A DNA stretch of 64,000 nt from Bifidobacterium longum subsp. infantis ATCC 15697 = JCM 1222 = DSM 20088 (GCF_000269965.1 NC_017219.1:1550001-1614000); one strand, 5' to 3'. Positions 26,758 through 35,442 are shown, counted from the first letter of the stretch. The notes: a model not told the origin generated them from the letters alone. Program-made: numbers and translations.

Positions 26758-26880
26758 TAAAATCCGCCAAGCCCACCTTGCCGAATGGGGTGTCGAACAT
26801 GGAATCCGTCTTGGGGGGCGTGCGGTAGTCGCATTCGTAACAACAATCCGCTTGAATGAGCTGCTGAGCAAATAGCAGGT
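26758..26880. other. toxin-gene tail and scar before the regulator
   Basis: Holds no full gene. The last plus-strand codons read VTTIRLNELLSK and stop, and the following bases match the yafQ-end/regulator-end junction at 14.87-14.93 kb. Probably the tail of a second YafQ-like gene cut by the insertion sequences. Confidence 0.4.
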
Positions 26881-27549
26881 CTACATGCCTGCTTTGAACC
26901 AGCCGATGGCGATTTGAGTGCGATTGCGCAGGCCCAAAGTTGCGAGGATACGGGTCACGGCACGTTTGACGGAGGCAGGTTCGACGGTGAGTTGATTGGC
27001 GATTTCCTCGTTGATGAGCCCTTCGGAGATGAGTGCGCAGATTTCACGCTGGCGAGGGGTGAGTGCGTCGAAAGCTTTGCGCATTTCTTGCTGGCGCTGG
27101 CTGCTGGTGGGATGCGGAACGCCTCGTTCAAGCACTTGTCTGGTGATTCGTGGGGTGAGTATTGCGTCACCGTTGGCGATGGCGTGAACCGCGTCGATGA
27201 GGTTGTGCTTGGTGACGTCCTTGAGCAGGAAGCCGCTGGCTCCGGCGTCGAGACCGCCAAAGGCGTAATCGTCCTCGTCGTACGTGGTAAGGATGAGAAT
27301 GCTGATGGTGGGCCAGCGTCTGGTGATGCGGCGAGTGGCTTCGATGCCGTCCATACCGGGCATCCGCACATCCATGAGGATTACATTCGGCAATGGACGA
27401 TGCTGAACGGCGAGCTGTTCGAGCGTCTCGATGGCGGATCGGCCGTCAGCGGACTGGGCAGTGACGACGATGTCGGAAGCATCGTCAAGCATGAGTTGGA
27501 AGCCAAGTCGCGCGAAACGCTGGTCGTCTACGAGCATTATACGAATCAT
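26881..27549 (-). CDS. LuxR/NarL-type response regulator (intact)
   Basis: 222 residues. Receiver: MLVDDQRFARLGFQLML, phosphorylated Asp in VILMDVRMPGMDG, TTYD, FLLKDVT. HTH: LTPRQREICALISEGLINEE, VEPASVKRAVTRILATLGLR. The start overlaps the kinase stop (ATGA). Regulates, by context, the ABC genes upstream in the same operon; it could also be the surviving reader of the 20-bp palindromes, but no palindrome is seen before its own operon. Confidence 0.9.
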   Translation of the reverse strand: MIRIMLVDDQRFARLGFQLMLDDASDIVVTAQSADGRSAIETLEQLAVQHRPLPNVILMDVRMPGMDGIEATRRITRRWPTISILILTTYDEDDYAFGGLDAGASGFLLKDVTKHNLIDAVHAIANGDAILTPRITRQVLERGVPHPTSSQRQQEMRKAFDALTPRQREICALISEGLINEEIANQLTVEPASVKRAVTRILATLGLRNRTQIAIGWFKAGM

Positions 27550-28775
27550 GCGGTGTGGTCCTTTTCGTTCACTCCGTTGGACGGGATGGTCGCCTCGACG
27601 ACCCATTCGCCGTCTTCGTTTGGACCGTATTCGAAGATGCCGCTTGCCGATTCGACGCGGTGGAATAGACGGACGAGCCCAGTACCGTCATCCTTGCGCG
27701 CGTCCTTGCGCGCGGGACTGCCGTCATTGCGGATAATCACGGCGACGGTGCCGTTCTCGCTGTGGTTCCAGGCGATGCTGATATGCACCACGTTCTGTCC
27801 GTGACGTATGGCGTTGGTGATGGCTTCGCGAGTCACATCGAAACACAAATCAGCCTGAGCTTCGTCATCGGCGCGCGTACCAGTCTCGGTGAACACCGTG
27901 ACGATGCCCAGCCGGCGTGCGTGCGCGAGAATCGGCCGAATGTCATCCCATGAATGCTGGTCTGATTCTTGGGTGTGCGTATCGTCACCGTTCGCCGCTC
28001 CATCGAACTCGGTCAGTGCGCGGACGGCTTTGCGCGTGTCGCCCAGACTCTCTCGTGCGATTTCGTTGATGCCGTGCAGCGCATCCTCCACGCGTGGGTC
28101 ATCGGTTTTGCCGGCCAGACCCTCAGACAGTGCGATGATTACGGTCAGATCCTGGCCCACACTGTCGTGCAGTTGACCGGCTATGCGCGAACGGCGTATT
28201 GCGGCATCGCGTTGGAAGGCCAGCTCGGCTGCCCGCCGGCATTCCTCGGCAGCTTTGTGTTCGGCTTCCTTGGCCTGTTGCCTGCCACGTACTGCAAGCG
28301 CGCCGCCTCCCACGGCTGCCAACGTTACCACTCGACTCACCCATTCGGTCGCGAGAACGTCCGGATGCACCATGATGGCCGACGCGGTCATCGACAGCAT
28401 CATGCCGATGCCTCCAACGCACAGCCCGCGCCCCCTCGCTGTCCGGGCGAACGCATAGCAGGCGACGAGCGTCTGAATCATCACGATTGAGTCCAACCGC
28501 CAGTACGAGGCAACTATTAACAATACCGCTTCAAGCGCCAAGGCAACGGCTGGCAGCCAGTAACGGACAAGCAGTATCGCACTGCTGGCTATGGTCATCG
28601 CCAGCAGCAGAGCCAATCCCAGCGGATCTTTGGCAAACGTATACATGGTGTCGGCCGGCGCTCCGATCGCATGCTCCCACAGCATCGCTGCACATTCGAC
28701 CACGGCGATGACCAGTGGCACGGCCAGGACCGTGACCTTATTGGCCTGCGCGGATTGCGGTTTCATGGCTCCCAT
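27546..28775 (-). CDS. sensor histidine kinase (HisKA_3, intact)
   Basis: About 409 residues. Five to six N-terminal helices (LAVPLVIAVVECAAMLWEHA to VVTLAAVGGGALAV), H-box RRSRIAGQLHDSVGQDLT, and an ATP-binding domain with FDVTREAITNAIRHGQ and a G-box DDGTGLVRLFHRV. Start at 28775 (AAGAG upstream) or 28766. Kinases with few extracytoplasmic residues next to an ABC transporter usually sense through the transporter (BceS-like logic). Confidence 0.85.
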   Translation of the reverse strand: MGAMKPQSAQANKVTVLAVPLVIAVVECAAMLWEHAIGAPADTMYTFAKDPLGLALLLAMTIASSAILLVRYWLPAVALALEAVLLIVASYWRLDSIVMIQTLVACYAFARTARGRGLCVGGIGMMLSMTASAIMVHPDVLATEWVSRVVTLAAVGGGALAVRGRQQAKEAEHKAAEECRRAAELAFQRDAAIRRSRIAGQLHDSVGQDLTVIIALSEGLAGKTDDPRVEDALHGINEIARESLGDTRKAVRALTEFDGAANGDDTHTQESDQHSWDDIRPILAHARRLGIVTVFTETGTRADDEAQADLCFDVTREAITNAIRHGQNVVHISIAWNHSENGTVAVIIRNDGSPARKDARKDDGTGLVRLFHRVESASGIFEYGPNEDGEWVVEATIPSNGVNEKDHTA

Positions 28776-28807
28776 TGTGGCTCTTTTTGTATGATGTTGC
28801 GTGCATG

Positions 28808-30232
28808 TCAGCATGTGCGTATCGTGTCGGCCACGCTGCGGTGTAGCGCGGGGCGAATCTGCGTGAACTGGATGAGGAACAATGCCAGCCAGCAGGCCGT
28901 GCCCATGCCGATTACGCCCGGCCATGGGATTTCGGCCACGGGGATGCCGACGAGCGCCGCGGATCTTGCGGCGAAAACGCTTGCGCTGACGGCGACCGGG
29001 ATGAGCGAGAGAATGACCGCGCCGGCGGCCAGCTGCAGGCTCTGCCAGAGATACATGCGGATCACACGACGTGGGGACAGGCCGATGCTGCGCAGCAATG
29101 CCTGGTCGGCGACCATGCTGCGGTTCGACAGGGCGATGACCGCCATGCTGGTGGCCAGGGACACGATGCACAGCATCGTTATGAGCAGCAGCGAGTCCGC
29201 GTAGTTCAGGCTCTTCGGATGGCCGCCCAAGGCGAGTATCCGGCCATAGGATCGCGCGCAGGTCAGCAGGGTGACCGACAGTCCCATGGCAAGGGCGAGC
29301 GGGGCAATCGTGTTCGTGTTGCTGGCGGCCTTCGCCTCGGCGGAACGGGCGGCGAGCACGCCGGTCGCGGACCCGCACAGGCGACACACGACACGTCCGA
29401 TGCCCAACAGAATCGGAATCAGCATGCTGACAAGGATGTACATGCCGAACGAGGCGATGATGCCGGCCCACAGCGCGCTGTTGAATGTCTGCCCCGCCTC
29501 CTGGCCGAACGCGAGCGCCCGTGGCGTGCCCATGCCGGAGAACGCCAATGCCAGCGCCGCCGCCATGACAATCAAACCAAGTGCCCAGTGCGCCCAAGAC
29601 CGCCAACCGTGCCGTATCCCGATGGCTCCCGTGCCGCGAATCACCTCGATGGGACGGATCTTCGCTGCGCGCAGCGAGGGGATGGACGCGCCCAACATGC
29701 ACGTGGCCACACCCAACAGCAGGGATCCGAGCCACGCGGCCATCGACGGCGTGAACGCAGGAGGTGCGAACGAGCCGAATCCATCGGCGAAGCTTTCCGC
29801 AGCCATGGCGTTGAACTCGGGAACCGCCAGCAGGCTGGCCGGCACTGCAGCCAGAGAGCCGATCAGGGAACCGAACAGGCTCGCCACACCCACGAGCATC
29901 CACATGCTGGCAAGCACCTGACTCGGGCTGGCGCCCATAAGCCGCCATTGCGCGAACGTGCTGTGAATACGGTTGACCGTGGCCGAGCCGACCACCGTCA
30001 ACGAGAAGAACGCGAGAAATGACACCACCACATAGATCGTGACCGACACCATGCCGAACTCGGCCGGATCAAGACCCGCCTGCCGCGCGGCCAATGTGAA
30101 CGACGGAGACGAGGTCCACACGAATTGGTTCATGCATATGCCCACCAGCGTGGTCACCACTGCGACCACCAGAATCGTGGGTACCCATCCCGTGACATTG
30201 TCGCGGAACACACGCAGCACATACCTAGCCAC
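28808..30232 (-). CDS. ABC permease (FtsX/BceB-like)
   Basis: 474 residues with about ten helices and two FtsX-like repeats: TFAQWRLMGASPSQVLASMW, AKIRPIEVIRGTGAIG, and MVADQALLRSIGLSPRRVIR. Overlaps the ATPase stop by 8 bases and precedes the kinase by 32 bases. Likely peptide-resistance or sensing transporter. Confidence 0.85.
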   Translation of the reverse strand: MARYVLRVFRDNVTGWVPTILVVAVVTTLVGICMNQFVWTSSPSFTLAARQAGLDPAEFGMVSVTIYVVVSFLAFFSLTVVGSATVNRIHSTFAQWRLMGASPSQVLASMWMLVGVASLFGSLIGSLAAVPASLLAVPEFNAMAAESFADGFGSFAPPAFTPSMAAWLGSLLLGVATCMLGASIPSLRAAKIRPIEVIRGTGAIGIRHGWRSWAHWALGLIVMAAALALAFSGMGTPRALAFGQEAGQTFNSALWAGIIASFGMYILVSMLIPILLGIGRVVCRLCGSATGVLAARSAEAKAASNTNTIAPLALAMGLSVTLLTCARSYGRILALGGHPKSLNYADSLLLITMLCIVSLATSMAVIALSNRSMVADQALLRSIGLSPRRVIRMYLWQSLQLAAGAVILSLIPVAVSASVFAARSAALVGIPVAEIPWPGVIGMGTACWLALFLIQFTQIRPALHRSVADTIRTC

Positions 30233-31127
30233 GATGAGCCTCCTTCCGCTGCTGCGGATACGCCACGCGCTGGACCGGTCGGCCCGGTTGGACGGATTGG
30301 ATAGGCTGGGCGTTCACCATCATCGGGCCGACAGACCGCGCCGCCGCAACCAACGGCGGCGACCCGGCCGGTACGAAAGTGCGGCGTATGCCATCGGCAA
30401 TCTGCTCGGCGGTGAGTCTGCCAGCGATGTGGGTGACCTGACCGTCGCGCAGGAAGATCACGTGGTCGGCCAAAGCGGCGGCATCCGTGTCATGCGTGAC
30501 CATGACCACGCTGGAGCCCGCATCCGCCAGCTCGCGCAGCACCTGCAGCACAAGCTCGCTGTTCGCGGTGTCGAGCGCGCCGGTCGGCTCGTCGGCGAAC
30601 ACCACCGCCGGACGCATGAGCAGCGCACGGCACAGGGCGACGCGCTGCTGTTCGCCACCGGACAGGGCGCTTACCGTCGTCTTCGCCCTCTGGCGAAGAC
30701 CGAACCGGGACAGCAGCTGCGTGACCTGCACGTAGTCGGCCTTGCGATGGGCGAGCGAGAGCGGCAACATCACGTTCTCCTCGACCGTCAGATACGGCAC
30801 GAGATTGTATTGCTGGAACACGAAACCGATATGCCCGCGAATGAACCGCGAACGCCGTTCCTCATTCAGTGCGTAGACGTCGGTACCGCCGATGGTCACC
30901 CGCCCGGAATCGGGCCTGTCCAATCCGGACAGCACATACAGCAGCGAGGTCTTGCCTGCGCCGGACGGACCGACGATCGCCGTCAAGCCCGCTCCATCGA
31001 TATCCAACGAAACATTATTGAGAACAGTCTGCGTGTTTGCGGGTCGGGAGGCGGTTCGAGCATCGAACCCTGTCCGTTTCACCAGTCCGAGCGCCTGAAT
31101 CGGTGTGCCGGCATTTTGCCAAGTCAT
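30225..31127 (-). CDS. ABC ATPase (BceA/MacB-like)
   Basis: 300 residues. Walker A GPSGAGKTSL, FQQYNLVPYLTVEEN, signature LSGGEQQRVALCRALL, Walker B VVFADEPTGALD, VTHDTDAAAL; C-terminal tail of about 70 residues rich in Pro/Gln. ATG 31127 chosen; the longer frame upstream lacks homology. First gene of the ATPase-permease-kinase-regulator operon. Confidence 0.85.
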   Translation of the reverse strand: MTWQNAGTPIQALGLVKRTGFDARTASRPANTQTVLNNVSLDIDGAGLTAIVGPSGAGKTSLLYVLSGLDRPDSGRVTIGGTDVYALNEERRSRFIRGHIGFVFQQYNLVPYLTVEENVMLPLSLAHRKADYVQVTQLLSRFGLRQRAKTTVSALSGGEQQRVALCRALLMRPAVVFADEPTGALDTANSELVLQVLRELADAGSSVVMVTHDTDAAALADHVIFLRDGQVTHIAGRLTAEQIADGIRRTFVPAGSPPLVAAARSVGPMMVNAQPIQSVQPGRPVQRVAYPQQRKEAHRG

Positions 31128-31212
31128 GAGGTAGCCCCCTGTCGTGAAAGTTGACGCCGTTTTTCTCAACCTTCGCGCCAGGGGCATGGCAGGTCGAGGT
31201 AAACACGGAAAG

Positions 31213-31230
31213 TGACACCCTAGGGTGACA
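31213..31230 (-). promoter_or_regulatory. second type of palindrome before the BceAB-like operon
   Basis: TGACACCCTAGGGTGACA, with a perfect 10-bp core ACCCTAGGGT, 86 bases before the ATPase start. It does not match the 20-bp operator family and is a candidate site for the operon's own regulator. Confidence 0.4.
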
Positions 31231-31250
31231 GATTCCAGTAGCGTTCCATG

Positions 31251-31325
31251 ACCGGCACCCAATATGCCCTCAACCAGACCAGCGACAACGAGGACCTGCC
31301 CGGCATCGTCCAACTGCCCGCCTAT
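31251..31325 (+). pseudogene. DUF2511 lipoprotein fragment
   Basis: GTQYALNQTSDNEDLPGIVQ repeats the C-terminal core of the lipoprotein at 19.5 kb (GTQYALNQTSDNKDLPDINQ); bases are also close to identical. About 25 codons are left. Confidence 0.7.
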
Positions 31326-31855
31326 GCCAAGTATGATGGACGGCTGCTCGTCATACTTGGTTCCTCCGGGAAGCGAATATCCTTCTGTCGTTTGCGGAAA
31401 CAAGCCCTGCCGATGCCCAAGACCGCCAGATAAAGCAGGAACATCACGGGCACGACCCATGTCACGTACCGCCACGGGTCAATCTGGAACGTATCGAAGA
31501 CGATGAACATGACGCCCCACACGTTGATGGCGACGATCGCCAGAATCTGGGCGGCCGCCGAATCGAACCTGGATTCGGCCGGGCTGGTATCGTTCGCGTC
31601 GGCCGGAACGTCAGGCGTCCGCCCGGCGCGACGCATGAAGCCGAGCGCCGCCCACACGATGGCCGCCACCAACGCCACGGCCGCCGGCACCACCAGCTTC
31701 CAGAACTCCCCGTCATTCCAGCCGTACCGGATGACGGCGCACGTGATGGCCGTGACGGCGGCCACGCCCAATGTGGCGGAAGCGCCGAAAAACCACAGCA
31801 GACCTTGATTCCGACGCCCACCATGGGAGGCCCGCACCTCATCGTCCGCAACCAT
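31322..31855 (-). CDS. membrane protein behind operator site 6
   Basis: About 177 residues: four helices in two pairs (LLWFFGASATLGVAAVTAIT, LVVPAAVALVAAIVWAALGF, ILAIVAINVWGVMFIVF, VPVMFLLYLAVLGIG) with a basic tail. ATG 31855 (GGGGA upstream) or 31873. The palindrome 31938-31957 and CATAAT at 31908-31903 lie before it. Function unknown. Confidence 0.7.
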   Translation of the reverse strand: MVADDEVRASHGGRRNQGLLWFFGASATLGVAAVTAITCAVIRYGWNDGEFWKLVVPAAVALVAAIVWAALGFMRRAGRTPDVPADANDTSPAESRFDSAAAQILAIVAINVWGVMFIVFDTFQIDPWRYVTWVVPVMFLLYLAVLGIGRACFRKRQKDIRFPEEPSMTSSRPSYLA

Positions 31856-31937
31856 ATCGTCCCCGCATTCCATAAAGTCCGACGCGTACGCATGCCATCT
31901 CAATTATGGCACTCAAAGAGTCAATCAGACAACATGC

Positions 31938-31957
31938 TGTCAAGCGATCGCATGACA
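31938..31957 (-). promoter_or_regulatory. operator palindrome, site 6
   Basis: TGTCAAGCGATCGCATGACA. Minus strand: TTGTCT 6 nt downstream, 18-nt spacer, CATAAT at 30 nt. One of the best-formed copies. Confidence 0.7.
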
Positions 31958-32119
31958 GGAATCGGCTATCCGTCAATGCCTTAGGGTGCTGTCGATGCAT
32001 ATCCGATTGACCGATGCTTCTACATGCGTGCCGACATGTGCCGGTCCTTCGCGTCCGCGTACGCATTCTTACATCACGACCTCAAACTAATCTACGAAAA
32101 ACTTTAAACAGATATCTAT

Positions 32120-32147
32120 TTGATTTTAATATTATTTATGGTATACT
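32120..32147 (+). promoter_or_regulatory. sigma-70-type promoter of DUF2089 operon
   Basis: TTGATT (32120-32125), 16 bases, TATACT (32142-32147) in a very AT-rich stretch, 39 bases before the start codon. The rest of 31958-32119 shows nothing recognisable. Confidence 0.5.
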
Positions 32148-32186
32148 TAATTTTATTAAACCCGCCGTGAATTGAAGGAGGCAGGT

Positions 32187-32489
32187 ATGGATACGACGAT
32201 GATCCCGCCGTGGATGTCGAACCTCGATGACGAGGATATGACGTTCATCAAACGGTTTCTGCTCGCATCAGGCTCCATGAAGGAGGTCGCCGCGCAGTAC
32301 GACGTCTCCTACCCCACCGTTCGGCTTCGGCTCGACCGGCTCATCCAGAAAATCAAGTTGGGCGAGCAGATCGAGAACGAGCCGTATATCGCGCTCATCA
32401 AACGGCTCGCGGTCGACGACAAGCTCGACTTCGACACCGCCAAAATCCTCATCAGCGAATATCGCAAGCAGCTCAAGCAAGGAGAGTAA
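32187..32489 (+). CDS. DUF2089-family HTH protein
   Basis: 100 residues: PPWMSNLDDEDMTFIKRFLL and SGSMKEVAAQYDVSYPTVRL, the helix-turn-helix of DUF2089 proteins, which act as regulators beside small membrane proteins. AAGGAGG at 32175-32181 sets ATG 32187. Two bases before the next gene. Confidence 0.8.
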   Translation: MDTTMIPPWMSNLDDEDMTFIKRFLLASGSMKEVAAQYDVSYPTVRLRLDRLIQKIKLGEQIENEPYIALIKRLAVDDKLDFDTAKILISEYRKQLKQGE

Positions 32490-32491
32490 TC

Positions 32492-32836
32492 ATGATTGGC
32501 GCCACAATATTTGCCGTAGTGTTTTTCGTGTTTCTCATCGCCATCTGCATCGGCTTCATCATATTGCAGATCAGGCTTTCGAAGATGGACAGCAAGTGGC
32601 CCGGTCTGGTATTGCCCGCCATCACATTGCTGCTGTCGCTTGTGGCGGCGATTACCGTCTTCGCCAGGGCGGACATCGGTGCGTATGGCAACATGTGGAA
32701 CGTCGTGCTTTCCGCATTCATCGCGTTCCTGTCCAACAACGTATCCACCATCGTGCTGGCCGGCATCTACTTGTATCAGCGTGACAAGATCAATCGTCGC
32801 GCCGAGCTGGCCCGTATGAACGTTCAGGACCTGTAA
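32492..32836 (+). CDS. small membrane protein, partner of DUF2089 gene
   Basis: 114 residues with three to four helices (FAVVFFVFLIAICIGFIILQ, LPAITLLLSLVAAITVF, VSTIVLAGIYLY) and a basic C-terminus. Ribosome site AAGGAG 7-8 bases upstream. The pair is common in Gram-positive bacteria; role not known. Confidence 0.75.
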   Translation: MIGATIFAVVFFVFLIAICIGFIILQIRLSKMDSKWPGLVLPAITLLLSLVAAITVFARADIGAYGNMWNVVLSAFIAFLSNNVSTIVLAGIYLYQRDKINRRAELARMNVQDL

Positions 32837-32976
32837 CTCACTGTGCAAAACACGCAGACTGAACCCTACGCCGCTTATGCCGACTCATCATCTTTTGCGC
32901 CGCTTCGCGCAGCTTGGATGATTAAGCCGGTGACGTGGTCGCAGGGTTCGTCGCGCAATCGGAGCCGGACGCCCTG

Positions 32977-33390
32977 TCATTTCGGCTGATTCCGTACATC
33001 CTGTTCCGCCGCGAACCGTTCGGCGATTTGCCGTGCGTGGATGTTCTTGGCTTCGTTGACGAAGTCGGCGCATGCCTTGCTGCCGTAGAGCGCCTCACCA
33101 CACGGGTCGGCGAAACGCGGATCGCCGACCAGCGCGGAGCGAATGGCCCCGAACGAGCCGGACAGCGGCATGGCGTTCATCACGGTCGCGGTTTGATTCT
33201 GTGCCGCCCGGGTGCGGGCGGTCTTGACCAGACCGGTCTCGTCGCAGTAGCGCAACGTGCGCGTCGTCACGCCGCTGATCAATGCCGCCTGATCAATGGG
33301 CCACAACCGGCCCGTATCCAGCGGATTGCCCTCCACATCGAACGCGCCGGAACCGTTGACGGCGTTCGCCGTGTTGTCGTTCTCGTTCAT
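32977..33390 (-). CDS. MerR/TipA-type regulator, internally shortened
   Basis: 137 residues. MerR HTH: WPIDQAALISGVTTRTLRYC followed by DETGLVKTAR. The rest is shorter than the family; the tail (DPRFADPCGEALYGSKACAD, FVNEAKNIHARQ) resembles a TipA-S effector domain end, so a large middle part is missing. Operator site 7 lies 136 bases upstream. It may be non-functional as a drug sensor. Confidence 0.55.
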   Translation of the reverse strand: MNENDNTANAVNGSGAFDVEGNPLDTGRLWPIDQAALISGVTTRTLRYCDETGLVKTARTRAAQNQTATVMNAMPLSGSFGAIRSALVGDPRFADPCGEALYGSKACADFVNEAKNIHARQIAERFAAEQDVRNQPK

Positions 33391-33811
33391 GATCGATCAT
33401 CCCCCTTGAAGCCGATTATCCTCTACCCGCCGTGCGTGTTTCGCGGCGTTGCCGTCAGGATAGACGTTTACGCAACGTCAACCGCAAGCGATAATGGGAT
33501 GTATCGTTCAAGCCAGGCAATATGCCGTCAAGCAATCGCATGACAGCACCATGTTCGGCACATACCAGATGGAAGAATTGGCAAACCTTAAAAAATACCG
33601 CGGTTATTGCTGTGCCGAGAACGCCAATATGACCATAGACGTGCTTTCCCGCTACACGTTATTCACCTGTCATGCGCCGATATCAATCAAAAGACACTTG
33701 CATAACCACCGCTACGCATCGCCAATAACATACCGATGAGCCAGAATGAGGCCCAGGCCACGATGCTAATCCGTAAATAATACTGGTCAGAGTGGCAGGT
33801 ACATTGGTCCT
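33391..33811. other. intergenic region with operator site 7
   Basis: Contains the palindrome and its promoter. An open frame to 33739 (FGTYQMEELANLKKYRGYC) has no ribosome site or family resemblance, so I do not call it a gene. No other structure seen. Confidence 0.5.
33526..33545 (-). promoter_or_regulatory. operator palindrome, site 7
   Basis: CGTCAAGCAATCGCATGACA. Minus strand: TTGCCT 6 nt downstream, 18-nt spacer, CATTAT at 30 nt. It points toward the MerR-like gene. Confidence 0.65.
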
Positions 33812-34453
33812 ATGGCTAAGCGCAAACATATCGGCACTGTTGTTATTGCAATACTGGTCGCTATTCTGCTGACGGTGGGCGTTTCCGGCTGGCTATTCTG
33901 GCAGTCGGTACAACGGGTGATCGGCGAGGCGCAGCAGGCGGGCGAATATGCGGCTGAAGCACAGCAATCCGTCGGGCAGGGCGACTTCAAGCAGGCGCTT
34001 GAGCAGATGGACAGCGCTGGCAGTCACATCGTCGCGGCGCGAGACGAAACCCAGGGCATGCTATGGCAGGCCGCCGAATACGTGCTGTATTACGGTTCGG
34101 ACGTGAAGGCGGTGCGCGGCATGCTGGATGCGGCCGCCGACGCCGCGACCAACGCCCTGCCTAAAATCGACAGTGCCGCGCAGGGCACGCTGGTGGACTT
34201 CAATATCGAAGAGCTGCTGTCCGGCATGAACTTCTCCGACGGCACGCTTTCCATTCCCAAAATCGCTTCCATCAAGCAGGACCTGTCCGACGCCGGTGCG
34301 GTCTTGAAGCGCGTCAAGACGTCGATTTATGCGCTGCCGCAACCCCGCACGGAACAGATCACCGAAATGGTCAACCAGGGCAAGCAGGTAGTGGACCAAA
34401 TCGATGAGACTTTCGACACCTTGAACACCATCGTCGAAAAGATTCCGGGCTGA
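33812..34453 (+). CDS. membrane-anchored protein, DUF4012 N-terminal part
   Basis: 213 residues: N-terminal anchor (GTVVIAILVAILLTVGVSGW), then a helical domain with the DUF4012 pattern (DFKQALEQMDSAGSHIVAAR, LWQAAEYVLYYGSDVKAVRG). Full DUF4012 proteins are about 600 residues with a LytR-like C-terminal domain; here only the first third exists, followed by debris. It may be truncated. Confidence 0.6.
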   Translation: MAKRKHIGTVVIAILVAILLTVGVSGWLFWQSVQRVIGEAQQAGEYAAEAQQSVGQGDFKQALEQMDSAGSHIVAARDETQGMLWQAAEYVLYYGSDVKAVRGMLDAAADAATNALPKIDSAAQGTLVDFNIEELLSGMNFSDGTLSIPKIASIKQDLSDAGAVLKRVKTSIYALPQPRTEQITEMVNQGKQVVDQIDETFDTLNTIVEKIPG

Positions 34454-34469
34454 CGTCGGTTTGTTCTTG

Positions 34470-34829
34470 TCAGGCGTACCATTCGGGTCGTCGCAGTTCC
34501 AGGAATGGCCGCTGTTTGCGCGCTGCTGCGGTCTGTGTGAGATCGATGTCGGCGATAATCAACTGTTCTTGGTCGTCGGCCTTGCTGACGACGTTGCCGT
34601 ACGGGTCCACCACCACCGATTGGCCGGCGAACGTCACATCGCCTTCCTTGCCGACCCGGTTGCACATGACGATGGCCACCTGGTTCTGCATGGCCTGGAC
34701 ACGGATTTTCCACAGGAACGGCTTCGACGGTTCGGCGTCAATGTTCGGAACCGATGCTCGCCGTCGGCACGATGACCAGGCGGCGCCGCGCAACGCGCAT
34801 GTGCGGATGCCTTCACGGGGTTCACTCAA
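34470..34829 (-). pseudogene. nitrilase-superfamily amidohydrolase, C-terminal third
   Basis: KPFLWKIRVQAMQNQVAIVM, CNRVGKEGDVTFAGQSVVVD and ADIDLTQTAAARKQRPFLEL match the end of carbon-nitrogen hydrolases (N-carbamoylputrescine amidase-like). The catalytic Glu and Lys regions are missing and the first 20 codons are out of frame. Overlaps the end of the NUDIX gene. Confidence 0.75.
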
Positions 34830-35442
34830 ATAGCGTCATCCAGTCGGGATCGCGGTGGGCCGCAAAACACATGGCGATTTGTTCCGCGGTGTTTCTTGTT
34901 TCCGAAAGCCGCGGCAACCGGTCTTCCTCGAAGTAGCGGATTTCCGTCGTTTCGATGTTGGCCGAGAACCAACCGCCGGCGCGGCTGCACAATACGAAGA
35001 ACTTGAGCACCCCGTACGGATAGGTCAGCGCGTTGTGATTGGCGCAGTCCTGCACCGCGATGAGTCGCTCGCCCCTCACATCGAGCCCAGTCTCCTCCTT
35101 GACCTCCTTGACGGCGTTGGACCGAATGGACTGGTTCTCGTCGACCCAGCCTCCGGGCAGTGACCATTCCCCGCTGTTCTCATGCGTCATGAGGATCCTG
35201 CCTTCCTCATCGAAGATGGCCGCACGAGTGTCGAGTTTCGGCGTCGGATATCCGGCGCTGAGCAGTCGACTCACCTGTCCGGCCGGCGCATCAACCTGCG
35301 TGGAGAGCATGTCGACCGCCATCGCGCGGATACGCTCGTAGCGCTCCCGGTCGAAGGGATCCTTGCAGTACATCAGTCCGGTCTGGGCCAGCGCCTGCAA
35401 TTCTCGGGCCTGTTCCAGTAACGTGCGGTTCGTGGCCATCAT
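34822..35442 (-). CDS. NUDIX hydrolase
   Basis: 206 residues. N-terminal helical segment (QARELQALAQTGLMYCKDPF), then the NUDIX fold with box GGWVDENQSIRSNAVKEVKE plus ETGL (Lys instead of the usual Arg before E-V-x-E-E). The family hydrolyses nucleoside diphosphate derivatives. Probably intact. Bases 35443-35577 hold nothing recognisable. Confidence 0.85.
   Translation of the reverse strand: MMATNRTLLEQARELQALAQTGLMYCKDPFDRERYERIRAMAVDMLSTQVDAPAGQVSRLLSAGYPTPKLDTRAAIFDEEGRILMTHENSGEWSLPGGWVDENQSIRSNAVKEVKEETGLDVRGERLIAVQDCANHNALTYPYGVLKFFVLCSRAGGWFSANIETTEIRYFEEDRLPRLSETRNTAEQIAMCFAAHRDPDWMTLFE

Noticed and set aside
28776..29948. N-terminal extension of the kinase frame to about 800 residues
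   Set aside because: The extension is antisense-like, low-complexity sequence that overlaps the permease gene; the kinase starts at about 28775.
30486..30507. Operator-like bases TGTCATGCGTGACCATGACC
   Set aside because: They lie inside the ABC ATPase and encode the conserved H-loop VTHDT; the second half does not match and no promoter follows.
33494..33739. Plus-strand open frame of 81 codons downstream of operator site 7
   Set aside because: No ribosome site, no family resemblance, and it runs through the operator itself.
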